Positions 28,101 to 34,150 of a stretch of DNA of 64,000 bases are shown one piece after another. The notes under the pieces are model-generated. The model worked only from the letters and a program-made list of their open reading frames with translations. It made no database searches and was not told where the DNA came from. Within the stretch, counting starts at the first letter, position 1, and each line of letters begins with the position of its first letter. The position numbers and the translations under genes are program-made. Source of the stretch: Gonatopus flavifemur. Its lineage: Eukaryota > Arthropoda > Insecta > Hymenoptera > Dryinidae. The stretch is taken from positions 7,192,001 through 7,256,000 of the forward strand of contig JAFFJZ010000012.1 in the NCBI GenBank assembly GCA_018340375.1, written 5' to 3'.

Positions 28101-29992
28101 TCAAATTACTGAGAACACGTAATTACAGTTCTAAACTCGCGAGCACGTGTTTCTCTCTTTCTGGTTTCATTTACGTACATACGCGTGCTTCTTGTACGGA
28201 ACAGGAAAAGCTTCTGCCCTGCTCTTGTGCGCACGATGCGCAAATGCCTAGTCAAAGGCTTAAGACCGGTTCAAATATTCGAATATTAAAGGCGGATGTA
28301 TGCTTATCGCCTACAGTATTTTTCTGCTCCTTGATCATAAGTGTAATATTGTTATGTGGGAGTATGTGTTTTGTAACATAGAACAGAGAAGAGACGTTCT
28401 TTTCGAAGAAATTATGATTCATTTATTCACCAAGTCCTGTTTTTCAATTTTGATTGGAATTCTCCTCGATTTTAGTTGAGTATTATAAAAATGCTGCAGT
28501 AATAATTGAAAGTGGAACACCTTCTGATCATTCATCTGAAAATCATCGTTCTGAGATTCATCAGTATTAGATGAAAATTTTTTACTTCTTTTTATATCTC
28601 ATATTCATGTCCTCATAATTGGGGAGGGGGGCTTCCACGCCCCCTCCCCGAAGACCCCTTGGCCAGGAGCTTCACCCGCTGACAAGCCAAACTCAGAATG
28701 AACTCATTTAGAACTTTTTCTACACTATTGTGCTGTCTGGGAATGCATAATACCTCCGCCTTATTGAAAGTTTCACTATCTAACCAATCAAAGGACTTTC
28801 GCGATTGTTCTTTTTTTTGGGGGAGAGGAGGTCAGGGGGTTTGGGAGCGTCTAAGAATATATGATATCTTCGTCCTATTGGAGTTCCACTACCTTACCAA
28901 TCGGATGACTTTTCCAATTTCTTTTTTTCTTCTTTTTTGGGGATGGGGGGTTGGGGGATGATTTCGGGGGATTCTGCGCAACTTTTTGCAGCTCCCCCTA
29001 CTGATATTCAATTTCACCATGCAGTCAAACGGATTTCAACTAACACCCGTCTAAAAAACCAATTATCGTTGAAGCCGTCCAGCTAAACAATTACCAAAAT
29101 TACTCAGTGGATCCCTCAGAATTCATCTGTGCTATATCAATTGAATCTCATTGTATTGTTCGAGTAATCTCAGTCGCATGGTGTCCATGCCTCCTTCAAA
29201 GATGGAAGTCCGAACAATGTTCATTGGTTCATTCTGCTCGAACACTCGACCATATGCGAGCTTCCATAAGACTGGACGGATTGTCGTCGGTTGTGTTTTG
29301 TCCTTACTTTACACTCGGAATAGGCCTTTTTTGGCTGCCTCTTGGATCCAGTCATGACACGATCCAAATTCAAAACTTTCTTTTCACAGTGCTCTTCCGA
29401 GTTCGCAATCCCAGATTCAATGATCATAATGTGTGTGCAAAGATCTGGTCCATTCTGAATGATTCATTACCCGTGTTTGCACGAATACTGAACCGATGTC
29501 AGCACATTTTCGGCCCATTTTTCTCAATATTGCGCTGGGAAAGAACTCATTTTGGTCCGATAATCATGACGCGCAGTTCAAAAATGGTCAGAATTGATGG
29601 ATCTCTTCGACAGAAATTATTCCAAGTTTGGAGCAGGAATTCATTCCTCAGGAGAGTATCATAGCACATGTGGGAGATCGAACAAATTTATGTGATACAG
29701 AAGAATACATCTATGCATTTCCCGAAATTGATGACATTACCGCAATAGTACAAAAATTATTGACTTTAGAAAAATTTTGTCTGATTTCAGATCACACTGT
29801 GCTTGCGACGAAACCTTATATCAATGTTTGAAGGCTACATCTCATCCAACAGCGAATATCATGGGCACGATATATTTCAACATTGTAAAAATGCCGTGCA
29901 TAGAAGAAATTCCAAACAGTGTGTCATCTAATAACAAATCCTCCTTTGGAGAACTCAGGAGACGATTTGTACCTGTAAAAAGAGTTTATTGA
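1162..29992 (+). CDS. Secreted group III (bee-venom-type) phospholipase A2, five coding exons
   Basis: Coding exons are 1162-1400, 4291-4502, 8540-8612, 8701-8787 and 29791-29992 (813 nt, 270 codons plus stop), all bounded by AG/GT and with matching phases. The first in-frame ATG at 1162 starts a signal peptide (hydrophobic core MILIIIFLLCSCSL). Residues to about 150 form a pro-like N-terminal region. The enzyme domain runs from about 151: a WCGTG calcium-loop motif (154-158), the catalytic CCRTHD motif with His180 and Asp181 at the start of exon 4, and the SHCACD motif at the start of exon 5 with the second active-site Asp near 210. The family hydrolyses the sn-2 ester of phospholipids and needs Ca2+; the product should be secreted. 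Family members occur both in venoms and as ordinary tissue enzymes, and the sequence cannot say which this is. The last intron is about 21 kb and full of transposons, yet all exons are open and keep the key residues. Confidence 0.85.
1401..2189. other. Intron 1, first part
   Basis: The intron begins with the donor GTTAGT at 1401, chosen because it puts exon 1 in phase 2 and joins it to exon 2 in frame without using the TAG that overlaps the donor. The remaining sequence is AT-rich with no coding signal. A weak inverted relationship around 1670-1980 (motif CAAGATTT near TTCGTCAAAT) may mark an old MITE, but I cannot set its ends. Confidence 0.4.
2190..2297. mobile_element. hAT-like MITE, 108 bp, 8-bp target duplication
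   Basis: The element starts CAGCGTTGCCAGC and ends with the imperfect inverse GCTGGCATCCCTG. It is flanked on both sides by CCAGTGAT (2182-2189 and 2298-2305). An 8-bp duplication and CAG-type termini are typical of hAT transposons. It has no coding capacity and lies in intron 1 of the phospholipase gene. Confidence 0.75.
2355..2767 (+). pseudogene. Internally deleted mariner element
   Basis: Inverted ends GGTGTATAAC and GTTATACACC are each flanked by TA (2353-2354 and 2768-2769), the mariner target duplication. The interior encodes a C-terminal transposase piece at about 2415-2600 with the HVAHATQQ and SAPSDYH signatures of the second and third catalytic Asp regions. Stop codons follow, and the N-terminal half is missing. 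At 413 bp it is about a third of a full mariner. This is a dead copy. Confidence 0.8.
2860..3059. mobile_element. CCC/GGG foldback element with TG dinucleotide duplication
   Basis: The ends are CCCTGGTTAAA and TTTAACCAGGG, flanked by TG on both sides (2858-2859 and 3060-3061). The interior repeats words close to GATTCAAT and its complement ATTGAATC, and CAGAACATTGTGCAAGATTC occurs twice. It belongs with the other CCC/GGG elements in this window that show 2-bp target duplications. Confidence 0.7.
3062..4290. other. Rest of intron 1
   Basis: No gene is seen. Between about 3970 and 4190 the sequence repeats CAACTAG/CTAGTTG-type words (for example CAGCTAGG, CAACTAGAGC, CCCAACTAGG) and looks like an old palindromic MITE, but exact ends are not clear. 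The intron ends at the acceptor TTATATCTAG at 4281-4290. Confidence 0.4.
4668..5725. mobile_element. CCC/GGG foldback element, 1058 bp, AAGATGTC-rich
   Basis: The terminal inverted sequences are CCCAACAAAC at 4668 and GTTTGTTGGG ending at 5725, each flanked by TT. The interior is filled with variants of AAGATGTCTT and AAGATATCTT on both strands, then a block rich in AGATCT (about 5100-5210). It contains a second complete CCC/GGG element at 5584-5689 and an orphan end of the same style, CCCAGACAGCACA, at 5263. A further fragment of the AAGATGTC family lies near 63260-63330. Confidence 0.7.
5584..5689. mobile_element. CCC/GGG foldback element, 106 bp, nested
   Basis: It begins CCCTAGTAGCATAGAA and ends ATGTTACTTGGG, with TT duplicated at 5582-5583 and 5690-5691. 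The interior contains ATATTCATG and AACGTTCTG words in both orientations. It sits inside the larger 4668-5725 element, so it inserted later. Confidence 0.7.
5728..6529. other. Intron 2 sequence, nothing recognised
   Basis: AT-rich sequence inside intron 2. Short open frames around 5909-6109 and 6295-6486 have no recognisable domain. I see no RNA gene or clear repeat boundary here. Confidence 0.4.
6530..6995. mobile_element. Palindromic MITE, 466 bp, CACGGARAAAATGCAGG ends
   Basis: The left arm begins CACGAAGAAAAATGCAGG and the right arm ends CCTGCATTTTTCTCCGTG. The two arms are imperfect reverse complements over almost their whole length (about 225 bp each), centred near 6765. The ends resemble the CACNGNAAAAA termini of the elements at 15722, 21100, 21868 and 23157. 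No target duplication is evident. Confidence 0.7.
6996..8539. other. Rest of intron 2
   Basis: No gene is seen. It contains a 213-bp dispersed repeat at 7534-7746. A CCCAGGGT end at about 7894 matches in style the MITE at 2860. The intron ends at the acceptor TTCATTTCAG before exon 3 at 8540. Confidence 0.4.
7534..7746 (+). repeat. 213-bp dispersed repeat, copy 1
   Basis: It is almost identical to 20168-20380 in the same orientation, with six mismatches counted by eye and no gaps. Both copies start GATGGACAATATTTTATTGC and end TCTCTTCTCTCAGTG, and the flanks differ completely. There are no inverted ends and no coding content. Nature unknown; possibly a non-autonomous element or a solo piece of one. 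Confidence 0.7.
8788..9593. other. Start of the 21-kb intron 4, with a palindromic element
   Basis: The intron opens with the donor GTAAGG at 8788. Within about 9086-9570, GATGTGGTTTCTTGGAAG and the inverse AGAGAAACCACATT bracket sequence rich in words such as CTCTGCAAAATT and TTTCTGCATTACTC, which suggests an old palindromic MITE. Related words in the opposite sense recur at 10130-10370. Confidence 0.4.
9594..9660 (-). repeat. tRNA-like sequence, probable SINE head or tRNA pseudogene
   Basis: On the minus strand this reads as a tRNA-like 3' half with a good B-box (GACCCGGGTTCAATCC), preceded by GATAGAGGCTTTGC and CTTCTCACTCGCAG, which resembles a tRNA anticodon arm. The acceptor stem does not close convincingly. 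A second, poorer sequence of this kind lies at 16095-16180. I read it as tRNA-derived, not as a working tRNA gene. Confidence 0.4.
9705..10120. repeat. Tandem repeat, about 142-bp unit, three copies
   Basis: The phrase AGATATAGACCAATC recurs at about 9733 and 9877, and again near 10015 as AGATGTAGACTAATCG. In each unit it is followed by TTCAGAATC, GAAACGAAAAATGA and a GTCGTGGGAGAG block, then AACTTGTAAATTTTTCCAAG. The unit is about 142 bp and the copies are diverged. Confidence 0.7.
10121..11299. other. Intron 4 sequence without a recognised gene
   Basis: AT-rich with scattered repeats. GCAGAGAAA-type words at 10130-10560 may be the inverse arm of the 9086-9570 repeat. At about 10790-11040 words such as TTCTGAGAATATTC and AATGTTCTGAGAATC recur, resembling the interior of the 40126-41106 foldback element. 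Open frames here have no recognisable domain. Confidence 0.4.
11300..13700. repeat. 173-bp satellite arranged as two opposed arms
   Basis: A unit of about 170-180 bp is marked by ATCACGAGCAACAAATTATT, then TCCCACAATTTGCAAGC, GAATCCCAGTGATATTG, CACCATAATGGGGCATGC and CAATTTCCAACACG. It recurs near 11316, 11487, 11664, 11833, 12180, 12360, 12535 and 12705. From about 12765 the same unit appears in reverse complement near 12829, 13000, 13172, 13345, 13520 and 13665. One unit near 11990-12150 is interrupted by unrelated sequence. A long G-run lies at about 12274-12288. There is no coding content. Confidence 0.85.
13701..14060. other. Intron 4 spacer
   Basis: Sequence after the satellite array with no recognised gene. 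It ends with ATTAATAT, the target duplication of the following hAT-like MITE. Confidence 0.4.
14061..14397. mobile_element. hAT-like MITE with reiterated ACTCGA motifs, 337 bp
   Basis: The ends are TAGGGGTGTGCGAGTA and TACTCGCACACACCTA, with the 8-bp duplication ATTAATAT on both sides (14053-14060 and 14398-14405). The arms repeat GAGTACTCGAAA and related words many times on both strands. The duplication length and terminal style fit a hAT derivative. Confidence 0.8.
14406..14652. mobile_element. GCC/GGG foldback element with AT duplication, 247 bp
   Basis: It begins GCCAGATAGAAAA and ends TTTTCTATCTGGG, flanked by AT on each side (14404-14405 and 14653-14654). The interior has words such as ATTATGGTGCCAT and CACCATTATGATGG in both orientations. 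It inserted immediately beside the hAT-like MITE, using the last two bases of that element's target duplication. It belongs to the CCC/GGG group, with one changed end base. Confidence 0.6.
14655..15721. other. Intron 4 sequence, degenerate repeats
   Basis: A 140-codon open frame at 14802-15224 has no recognisable domain. From about 15150 to 15310 the sequence repeats GATATCTTCAAGAA and AGATGTTT-type words, another degenerate relative of the AAGATGTC foldback group. No gene is supported. Confidence 0.4.
15722..15963. mobile_element. CACGGAAAAAA MITE, 242 bp
   Basis: The ends are CACGGAAAAAAGAAGACAGC and TTTTCTTTTTTCCGTG, with TA on each side. The interior contains GTTACTGTGA and its approximate complement several times. 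It carries the same terminal style as 21100-22774, 21868-22115 and 23157-23363. Confidence 0.7.
15967..16090. repeat. Two tandem copies of a 66-bp unit
   Basis: The phrases TTGAAAATTCAA, AGTTCTTTAAATTTCATGCA and CATGTTC..GATTGTTGA occur twice in direct succession (about 15967-16030 and 16033-16090). Related words in the opposite sense at 16590-16720 suggest these are parts of an older palindromic element. Confidence 0.6.
16095..16200 (-). repeat. tRNA-like sequence, possible SINE fragment
   Basis: Read on the minus strand this has GTGGCTTGAGTGATAGAGC, like a tRNA A-box region, and about 35 bp later a degenerate B-box-like GGTTTCGACGTCC. No cloverleaf closes fully. It resembles the tRNA-like sequence at 9594-9660, so both may derive from a tRNA-headed SINE. 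Low certainty. Confidence 0.3.
16201..17479. other. Intron 4 sequence, nothing firm
   Basis: No gene is recognised. An orphan CCAGATAGCACAAA end, in the style of the CCC/GGG foldback elements, lies at about 16910. Other open frames are short and lack domains. Confidence 0.4.
17480..18440 (-). pseudogene. Penelope-like retroelement remnant (reverse transcriptase tail and GIY-YIG endonuclease)
   Basis: On the minus strand, about 18345-18321 encodes FYFRYIDGIW, matching the reverse transcriptase catalytic motif with the second Asp changed to Gly. It continues through the RT thumb-like segment at 18160-17810 (HPKSRKIGII, IFHKKNIDKI, RINGFPEQFI). Then comes a GIY-YIG-type endonuclease start at about 17725-17690 (YQINCVDCEKTHIG) with an in-frame TGA directly after it. 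The order RT then GIY-YIG is characteristic of Penelope-like elements, which are widespread in insects. Stops and frame changes show that it is dead. The 5' half and the ends are not identified. Confidence 0.75.
18441..20167. other. Intron 4 sequence, no gene recognised
   Basis: AT-rich. The first 200 bp may be decayed 5' sequence of the Penelope-like element. A 63-codon minus-strand frame at 19084-19275 has no domain. Near 19680-19790 short GAATTC words recur. No RNA gene is seen. Confidence 0.4.
20168..20380 (+). repeat. 213-bp dispersed repeat, copy 2
   Basis: This is the second copy of the repeat at 7534-7746, the same length with about six mismatches. It ends TCTCTTCTCTCAGTG and abuts another repeat family at 20381. 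Confidence 0.7.
20381..20605 (-). repeat. Dispersed repeat with poly-G stretch, inverted relative of 28735-29105
   Basis: On the minus strand it reads GCATAATACCTCCGCCTTAT, then CTACCTAACCAATCGAAGG, a G-rich run, and later AACGATTATCGTTGG and CAATTACCGTAA. The same order is found on the + strand at 28735-29105, so these are two copies of one family in opposite orientation. No protein is encoded. Confidence 0.6.
20606..21099. other. Intron 4 spacer
   Basis: No gene is recognised. An 86-codon open frame at 20815 has no domain. The stretch ends in GTATA next to the CACTG-type element. Confidence 0.4.
21751..21858. mobile_element. CCC/GGG foldback element with TA duplication, 108 bp
   Basis: It begins CCCACACAGCAGAG and ends CAGCTGTGTTGTATGGG, flanked by TA (21749-21750 and 21859-21860). 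The interior is a run of AAGAATTC and GAATTCT words. It is nested in the CACTGAAAAA element. Confidence 0.7.
21868..22115. mobile_element. CACTGTAAAAA MITE, 248 bp
   Basis: The ends are CACTGTAAAAAATAT and TTTTTTTTACAGTG, flanked by TATA on both sides. The interior repeats TTTGTAAATT and AATTTACAAA words, for example TTCACAAACTTTTGTTC. It is nested inside 21100-22774. Confidence 0.7.
22215..22323. mobile_element. Short palindromic MITE, 109 bp
   Basis: GGATGCTTCCGATTGCAAGC at the left pairs with GCAATCGAAAGCATCC at the right. The centre has GGGGCTAGCCCC and GGCCCCTGGGGCC sub-palindromes. CGT lies on both sides and may be a 3-bp duplication, but the ends are ambiguous by a base or two. Confidence 0.5.
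22775..23156. other. Intron 4 spacer
   Basis: No gene is recognised. Short + strand frames at 22635-23040 have no domain. Confidence 0.4.
23157..23363. mobile_element. CACGGAAAAAA MITE, 207 bp
   Basis: The ends are CACGGAAAAAAATG and TATTTTTTCCGTG. The arms pair through CCGGTTACTATATGGACAGC and its inverse GCTGTCCATATATTAACCGG, and the interior repeats GTTAAATTTACCGGAG-type words. No clear target duplication is visible. Confidence 0.65.
23443..23548. mobile_element. CCC/GGG foldback element with TA duplication, 106 bp
   Basis: It begins CCCTAGTAGCATCAGAATG and ends GTTCGGTTGCTACTTGGG, flanked by TA (23441-23442 and 23549-23550). The interior is almost entirely the word ATACTATGAACGTTCATAG and permutations of it. 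It lies just beyond the readable end of the Merlin-like transposase. Confidence 0.7.
23605..26350 (-). pseudogene. Merlin / ISXO2-like (IS1595) transposase, split by a later insertion
   Basis: The minus-strand N-terminal part is at 26350-25908: cysteine pairs and EWRCQRR typical of the zinc-ribbon region, then TWFENAHYLR and VDWTNYIREV, and the first catalytic region GENITAEIDGAKCGKRKF. The frame resumes at 23787 with VVAGQWLFGGIERESKQFF and the second catalytic region TTIVSDCWKAYNCL. At 23605 it meets a good donor-like GGTAAGTAC, so an intron or truncation follows, and the C-terminal catalytic residue is not found. Removing the 23790-25905 element and one TC rejoins the two halves exactly in frame. 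The family uses a cut-and-paste mechanism; this copy is dead. Confidence 0.75.
23790..25905. mobile_element. CCC/GGG foldback element, 2.1 kb, GCAATATTAC-rich
   Basis: The ends are CCCACACAGCACAGAATATT and AATATTATGTGCTGTGTGGG, flanked by TC (23788-23789 and 25906-25907). Both subterminal regions (23800-24050 and 25715-25890) are dense arrays of GCAGTAATATCAC, GCAATATTTCAG and similar words. The middle includes a palindromic element at about 24846-25149 (GATACCAGTGCCATGAG against CTCATGGCACTGGTATC) and unassigned sequence. The insertion interrupts a Merlin-like transposase frame and proves the 2-bp duplication. No transposase is encoded inside that I can see. Confidence 0.8.
26359..26465. mobile_element. 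CCC/GGG-type foldback element, 107 bp, degenerate
   Basis: It begins CTCAAGTAACACCAATG and ends GTGTGTTACTAGGG. The interior repeats GAACGTTCCTAGAATATT and CGTCCTGCAAACATTC words. Flanking dinucleotides do not match, so this copy is older or mis-bounded. It lies immediately upstream of the Merlin-like start codon. Confidence 0.5.
26466..26981. other. Intron 4 spacer
   Basis: No gene is recognised. A 106-codon minus-strand frame at 26719-27039 overlaps the following MITE and has no domain. Confidence 0.4.
26982..27140. mobile_element. hAT-like palindromic MITE, 159 bp
   Basis: The ends are CAGTGATGCCAGCGGTACAA and TTGTACCGCTGGCATCACTG, with the perfect 8-bp duplication CTGCAGAT on both sides (26974-26981 and 27141-27148). 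The arms pair almost perfectly over about 70 bp, so the copy looks young. Confidence 0.85.
27149..28734. other. Intron 4 sequence, no gene recognised
   Basis: AT-rich with TATA/ACACA-rich stretches at 27190-27480. Near 28726 an orphan GTGCTGTCTGGG matches the right end of the CCC/GGG foldback group, without a convincing left partner. A C- and G-rich stretch at 28620-28690 precedes the next repeat. Confidence 0.4.
28735..29105 (+). repeat. Dispersed repeat with poly-G stretches
   Basis: It begins GCATAATACCTCCGCCTTAT and contains two partial copies of the head (CTAACCAATCAAAGGAC, then TTACCAATCGGATGAC), each followed by a T-run and a G-run. It ends with AACCAATTATCGTTGAAG and CAATTACCAAAATTACTCA. 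It is the + strand counterpart of 20381-20605. Confidence 0.55.
29106..29790. other. End of intron 4, with an unexplained open frame
   Basis: A + strand open frame of 185 codons runs from 29107 to 29664, ending about 125 bp before exon 5. I recognise no domain in it, and both strands show other medium-length frames, so it may be decayed transposon sequence. The intron ends at the acceptor CTGATTTCAG at 29781-29790. Confidence 0.35.
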
Positions 29993-29998
29993 AATAAA
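29993..29998 (+). terminator. Poly(A) signal AATAAA of the phospholipase gene
   Basis: AATAAA follows the TGA stop codon directly. This implies a very short 3' untranslated region if it is used. The sequence match is exact; use as the polyadenylation signal is inferred. Confidence 0.5.
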
Positions 29999-30662
29999 GC
30001 ATTATATCGTACATACATTATTTCATCCTCCCCTATACAGCAATCATCAAATTTGAGTTTCCAAATCAGCTGTATCCGGATGGAGCGAAGTGTGATATCG
30101 ACGGAACATCGCAAATATGACGCCGAGGCATGTGACTCCAATGCGGGAATCCACGCTGCAAATTTAGTGTTACGTCACAACTTCAGTTTTCCTATAACGA
30201 ACGGATAGTTGAAGGAATACACCGAATCAAAGATCGATGCTCCCTTTAAACTCCTACTTCAGCTGGGGAAATAATCCTAGACTGGGGGGATGATATCGTG
30301 AAATAAAGTTAATCGTGTTTCAATTCAATGCTGCAATGTATTGGAGTTTATTCTCAATACTAGGGTGTACCTCCCCGTGGGATGATTGCGGGTCTTCCGG
30401 GGGAATATTCTTGATACCTGTGCTTGATATCATTGAATTCATATACTTACTCGGTGGCGAGAACGTCTTGGATACCATAAAATCTGGTATTTATATGGTC
30501 GAAAAACACCCAACTCCGTATTTGAAAGAAACACCTATGTATAAATCGAATGCATACATCAACCGGAATTGTTTTGTTGACAGAACAACTGATGCACTCC
30601 GGGTTTCTCCGCACGTTGTTCGAAGAAACATAGGACTTTTCGCAATTGTAATGTAGCGCCCA
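29999..30662. other. Intergenic sequence after the phospholipase gene
   Basis: No gene is recognised. A 113-codon open frame at 30315-30656 has no domain. Confidence 0.4.
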
Positions 30663-30831
30663 CCCATACAGCACCGAAGACTTCAGTTATGTATCACAAA
30701 TATGTCCGTTACAAAAGCGGACATAGAAACATATCAGAAAGTTTTCAAATACCTTCCAAACACGTTTCTATGTCCGCTTTTGTAACGGAGACGTTTCTGA
30801 CACATTACTGGAGTATTCGGTGCTGTATGGG
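30663..30831. mobile_element. CCC/GGG foldback element with CA duplication, 169 bp
   Basis: The ends are CCCATACAGCACCGAA and TTCGGTGCTGTATGGG, flanked by CA (30661-30662 and 30832-30833). The interior is TATGTCCGTTACAAAAGCGG and its inverse, with GTTTCTATGTCCGC. The ends are a clean version of the shared CCCANNNAGCAC terminus. Confidence 0.75.
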
Positions 30832-30833
30832 CA

Positions 30834-31953
30834 GCTCGTGCAATTTACAACGGAAGAAAAACTTATGTTCCGATCTATTCCAATCTCTTGTATTCAAGGC
30901 TAATCCCCGACACTTCTACAAATCAAGAAGAATCTGAGTCGACTCAAGTTTGCTCTCAATTGATCATGAACAAGCGTTTTCTCACGTTAAATACAACTTT
31001 TTCAAGACTCAGGTCTTTTTTGATCAGGGATGAACGAATGTCCGTCGCATAAAACTTGTAATATCACAAAAACTATTCATCTTTCCTCATTTCCGTTTCG
31101 ACGGATAGATTCATGATTCTCTTCCCAATCAATTTGAATCAAAATCTCATTTTCGTCAAAGAAGTATCTCTTTAACTCGTATGGCAGAAAAGGTATAACT
31201 GAAATAAATCTGAGGGTATTCTCTGTATGAGAAAATCTTATCTTTAGCTCGATTTCCACTTTTGATTTGTGTTTTGGGAAATATATCAAATTCTTGGATT
31301 TTACATATACATACCTGCAAACGTTCAATGATTATGAGTTTCTCAGAGGAGCGAATAATTGAAATTTAGGAACTTCATTTGTAACATGCCGTCGCTTTGC
31401 TGGGGTTCAGTAAGGGTTATTAGTAACCAACAATGTAGAGTTGCTAGCAGAGTTTCCAAAATTGCGGTATTGATGTGCATGTAGTATTTGGAAGGACTTT
31501 TCGGAATGAGATCCAGAGCGAGAGCGAAATAATTCGAAACTATTGTGGGGGATTACAGACTGTAACTGACTCATAGTTTTGGATAAAAATCTCTCGATCA
31601 TCATGATCCTCAGAAAAAATTTTGGAAAAAGGGAATTTAGAAAGATTTAAGAATTTTAACTTTATGTTTTGGAATTTTCCTTCCTTCCATATGCCGATGC
31701 CATACAGTTACAGTCTATCGGGAACTGTGATAGTCATTCGATTGAGAGTAGTTAACGAGGATGGCTGATGCGATATGGAGTCTCCCTTCTTTAAAATGAC
31801 GAGAAGACGTGATTTTTGTTGGAAACTCAGTCAGCTTGTCACCTCGGTTTCAAGTGAAAAGTGGGGAACTTTGTAAGTGGTGGAAATAGAACTCTATGAA
31901 AATGTACTACAGTTCTTGCAATAGTTAATAGATTGGTAGGAGAGTTCATTTAA
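30834..31953. other. Intergenic sequence, nothing recognised
   Basis: No domain-bearing frame, RNA gene or bounded repeat is seen. It ends at TTAA, the target duplication of the next element. Confidence 0.4.
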
Positions 31954-32126
31954 GGGTACATTCTACTTTGTTGGGTCAAAATTTTCGATTTTTTTTTTCT
32001 TGCATGAATTTGATGTTTGGAGTGTCTAGAATACTGTCTCGAACCCACGAAGTGGGAGCTGGACTGGTTACGAAGTTACGAGCGATTGTATGTTGTCGCG
32101 CGCAAGTAGAGAAGTCGCATGGTTTA

Positions 32127-33417
32127 CAGGTTGGTTGAAAAGTTTCTGCGCTCGAAATGAAAGAATACTGTTTTTGTTACGAAATATATTTTTTTATTCA
32201 ATATAATCTCCTAGAAGCTCAATACACTTGTTCCAATGATCTTCCAATAATTTTATCCCATCCTTATAATGGTTTTCCGGAAGCTCTGCAAAATAACCGT
32301 CTACGGCTGCTATGGCCTCCTCATTCGACGAAAAATGCTTTCCACGAAGGAATTGTTTGAGATTTCTGAAGAGATAGTAGTCGCTAGGAGCCAAATCTGG
32401 CGAATACGGTGGGTGTTCGAGCAATTCGTACTTGAGTTCTTTGAATTTAGCCATCGTCAAAACACTTTTGTGAGCAGGTGCATTATCTTGATGAAAAATG
32501 ATTTTTTTCTTCTTTAAACCAGGTCTTTTCTCACGAATTTTTTCATCCAGCTGATCCAAAAGGCTGCAGTAATATTCGGAGTTGATTGTTTTACCTTTCT
32601 GAAGATAATCAATGAACAAAATTCCTTTTGCATCCCAAAAAACTGATGCCATAACCTTCTTCGCTGATCGTTGTGACTTCACCTGCTTTGGAGCTGAACA
32701 ACCAGCTTCAGTCCACTGTCAACGTTCTTGTTTCAATTCAGGATCATGGTGGTAGATCCAAGTCTCATCCATAGTTATAAAACGACGCAAGAAGTCGGTT
32801 TTATTCTGCTTAAAACGCTCCAAATTACGCTGAGAAATTTGTTTTCGATCCAGTTTTTGTTGAATTGTTAACGTGTGCGGCACTAACTTGCCAAACAGTT
32901 TTTTCATACGTAATTCTTCATGTAAAATATGGAGTACTCGTTCGTCTGAGATGCCTATGGCATTAGCAATTTCACGCTTAGTCAAACTTGGATCTTCACT
33001 AACCATATTATGTACATGCTCAATGATTTCTGCTGTGGTTGCAGTTTTTGATCGTCCTTCGCGTGGATCGTCTTCAAGGCTAGTACGACCACGTTTAAAT
33101 TCACCAGCCCAAAATTCAACGGTGCGTTTTGAAGGTGAGGACTTCTTATACACTTCTTACAATTGTTCATAAATTTCCTTTGCTTTTAAACCCTTCAAAA
33201 CAAAGAATCTAATGACTGCCCGATATTCAATTTTTTCCATATTAAGAAAAATCAATGACACGTCAACTTCAAATGGCTTGTAAACAAAGAATGGATTGAC
33301 AGAATGACTTGTAACTTTGCATGTGTTCTCAGGACAGATATACCAACTTGAGAAGAAAAAAGTTTTGAGCTAGCAGTGCTATCTCTTGGTGAACGCAGGA
33401 ACTTTTCAACCAACCTG
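32127..33417 (-). mobile_element. Full-length mariner element (irritans-like)
   Basis: The perfect terminal repeats CAGGTTGGTTGAAAAGTT and AACTTTTCAACCAACCTG are flanked by TA (32125-32126 and 33418-33419). The length of 1291 bp is normal for mariner. It sits inside the TTAA-flanked element and so is younger. Confidence 0.95.
32194..33240 (-). pseudogene. mariner transposase with two nonsense codons
   Basis: The minus-strand frame starts MEKIEYRAVIRFFV at 33240 and ends LLGDYIE at 32194. It has the helix-turn-helix region (TKREIANAIGIS), the first catalytic block ITMDETWIYHHDPE, then MASVFWDAKGILFIDYL, HQDNAPAHKS, and YSPDLAPSDYYLF with the DD34D spacing. A TAA lies near residue 28 (just before EVYKKSSPSK) and a TGA follows LKQER near residue 174. 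Otherwise the frame is intact, so inactivation is recent. The wording matches the irritans/Himar-like branch of mariners. Confidence 0.9.
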
Positions 33418-34150
33418 TACACTGAGAAACGCAGAATGAGTCGCACGAACAAAAAATGGCTCGCAGAAACGAATTACTGCAACAGCAGGATGATTTTGAA
33501 GAAACAGAGGGACTACTGTATGGACCAGGAATAGCAGATTAGGCGTAAGTTACAAAAAAAATCATGTCATCATACAGAAAACTGAACTTCAAACTTGAAG
33601 TGCGTTTTTCTCAAAACAGCATTTTCAATTCTCTTGTCCCTTCTAACTCAAAACATATCTATTCAAATGCTTCATAGCTCTACATACATGTTAAGAATTC
33701 TTCCCTCTACAACTTAGACTAGAATCAACTCAATTCCTTCAGAAATCAATTTTTAATGCACAACAAAATGGCGAGAAAACGGGAAAAAAACTCGATTTTA
33801 TGACTCGAATGTCCACCATTTTGTTAACTCGTTATGGAAAATGTTTTGGCTAGTCTACGTTGTACATGATACATTTCTTCACAAGTTATCACTGGGAATT
33901 TTGGTTTCAGAGCCCTACAGCGACCCCTAGGAGAGACAAGCGGGAGATATGCCACCGATGCAGGGCTGCAGTTGCATTGAGATTCTCTGAGATGCTTTGA
34001 TTAATCCTGATGGAAAAATTCACAATTGTAGTTGAAAAGTGAATAAATATGTATGAAAAATCTTAATATGAGAATATTGCTTAGTTATGGAGGAAAAAAA
34101 TCCCGAAAAAATGCCATTTTTTTGCCCAACAAAGTAGAATGTACCTTTAA

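Larger units (their letters stand above)
31954..34146. mobile_element. TTAA-flanked element (piggyBac- or Kolobok-like), interrupted by a mariner
   Basis: The left end GGGTACATTCTACTTTGTTG and the right end CAACAAAGTAGAATGTACCT are inverted repeats, and TTAA lies on each side (31950-31953 and 34147-34150). TTAA duplication is used by piggyBac and Kolobok transposons. Without the mariner it would be about 900 bp. A short frame of 28 codons at about 33455-33541 (MARRNELLQQQDDFEE start) is the only coding trace and cannot be assigned. It is non-autonomous. Confidence 0.7.

Noticed and set aside
29107..29664. 185-codon open frame just before phospholipase exon 5
   Set aside because: No recognisable domain. 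It lies in an intron next to repeats, and the opposite strand also has medium-length frames. It could be decayed transposon sequence, but I cannot support a protein.
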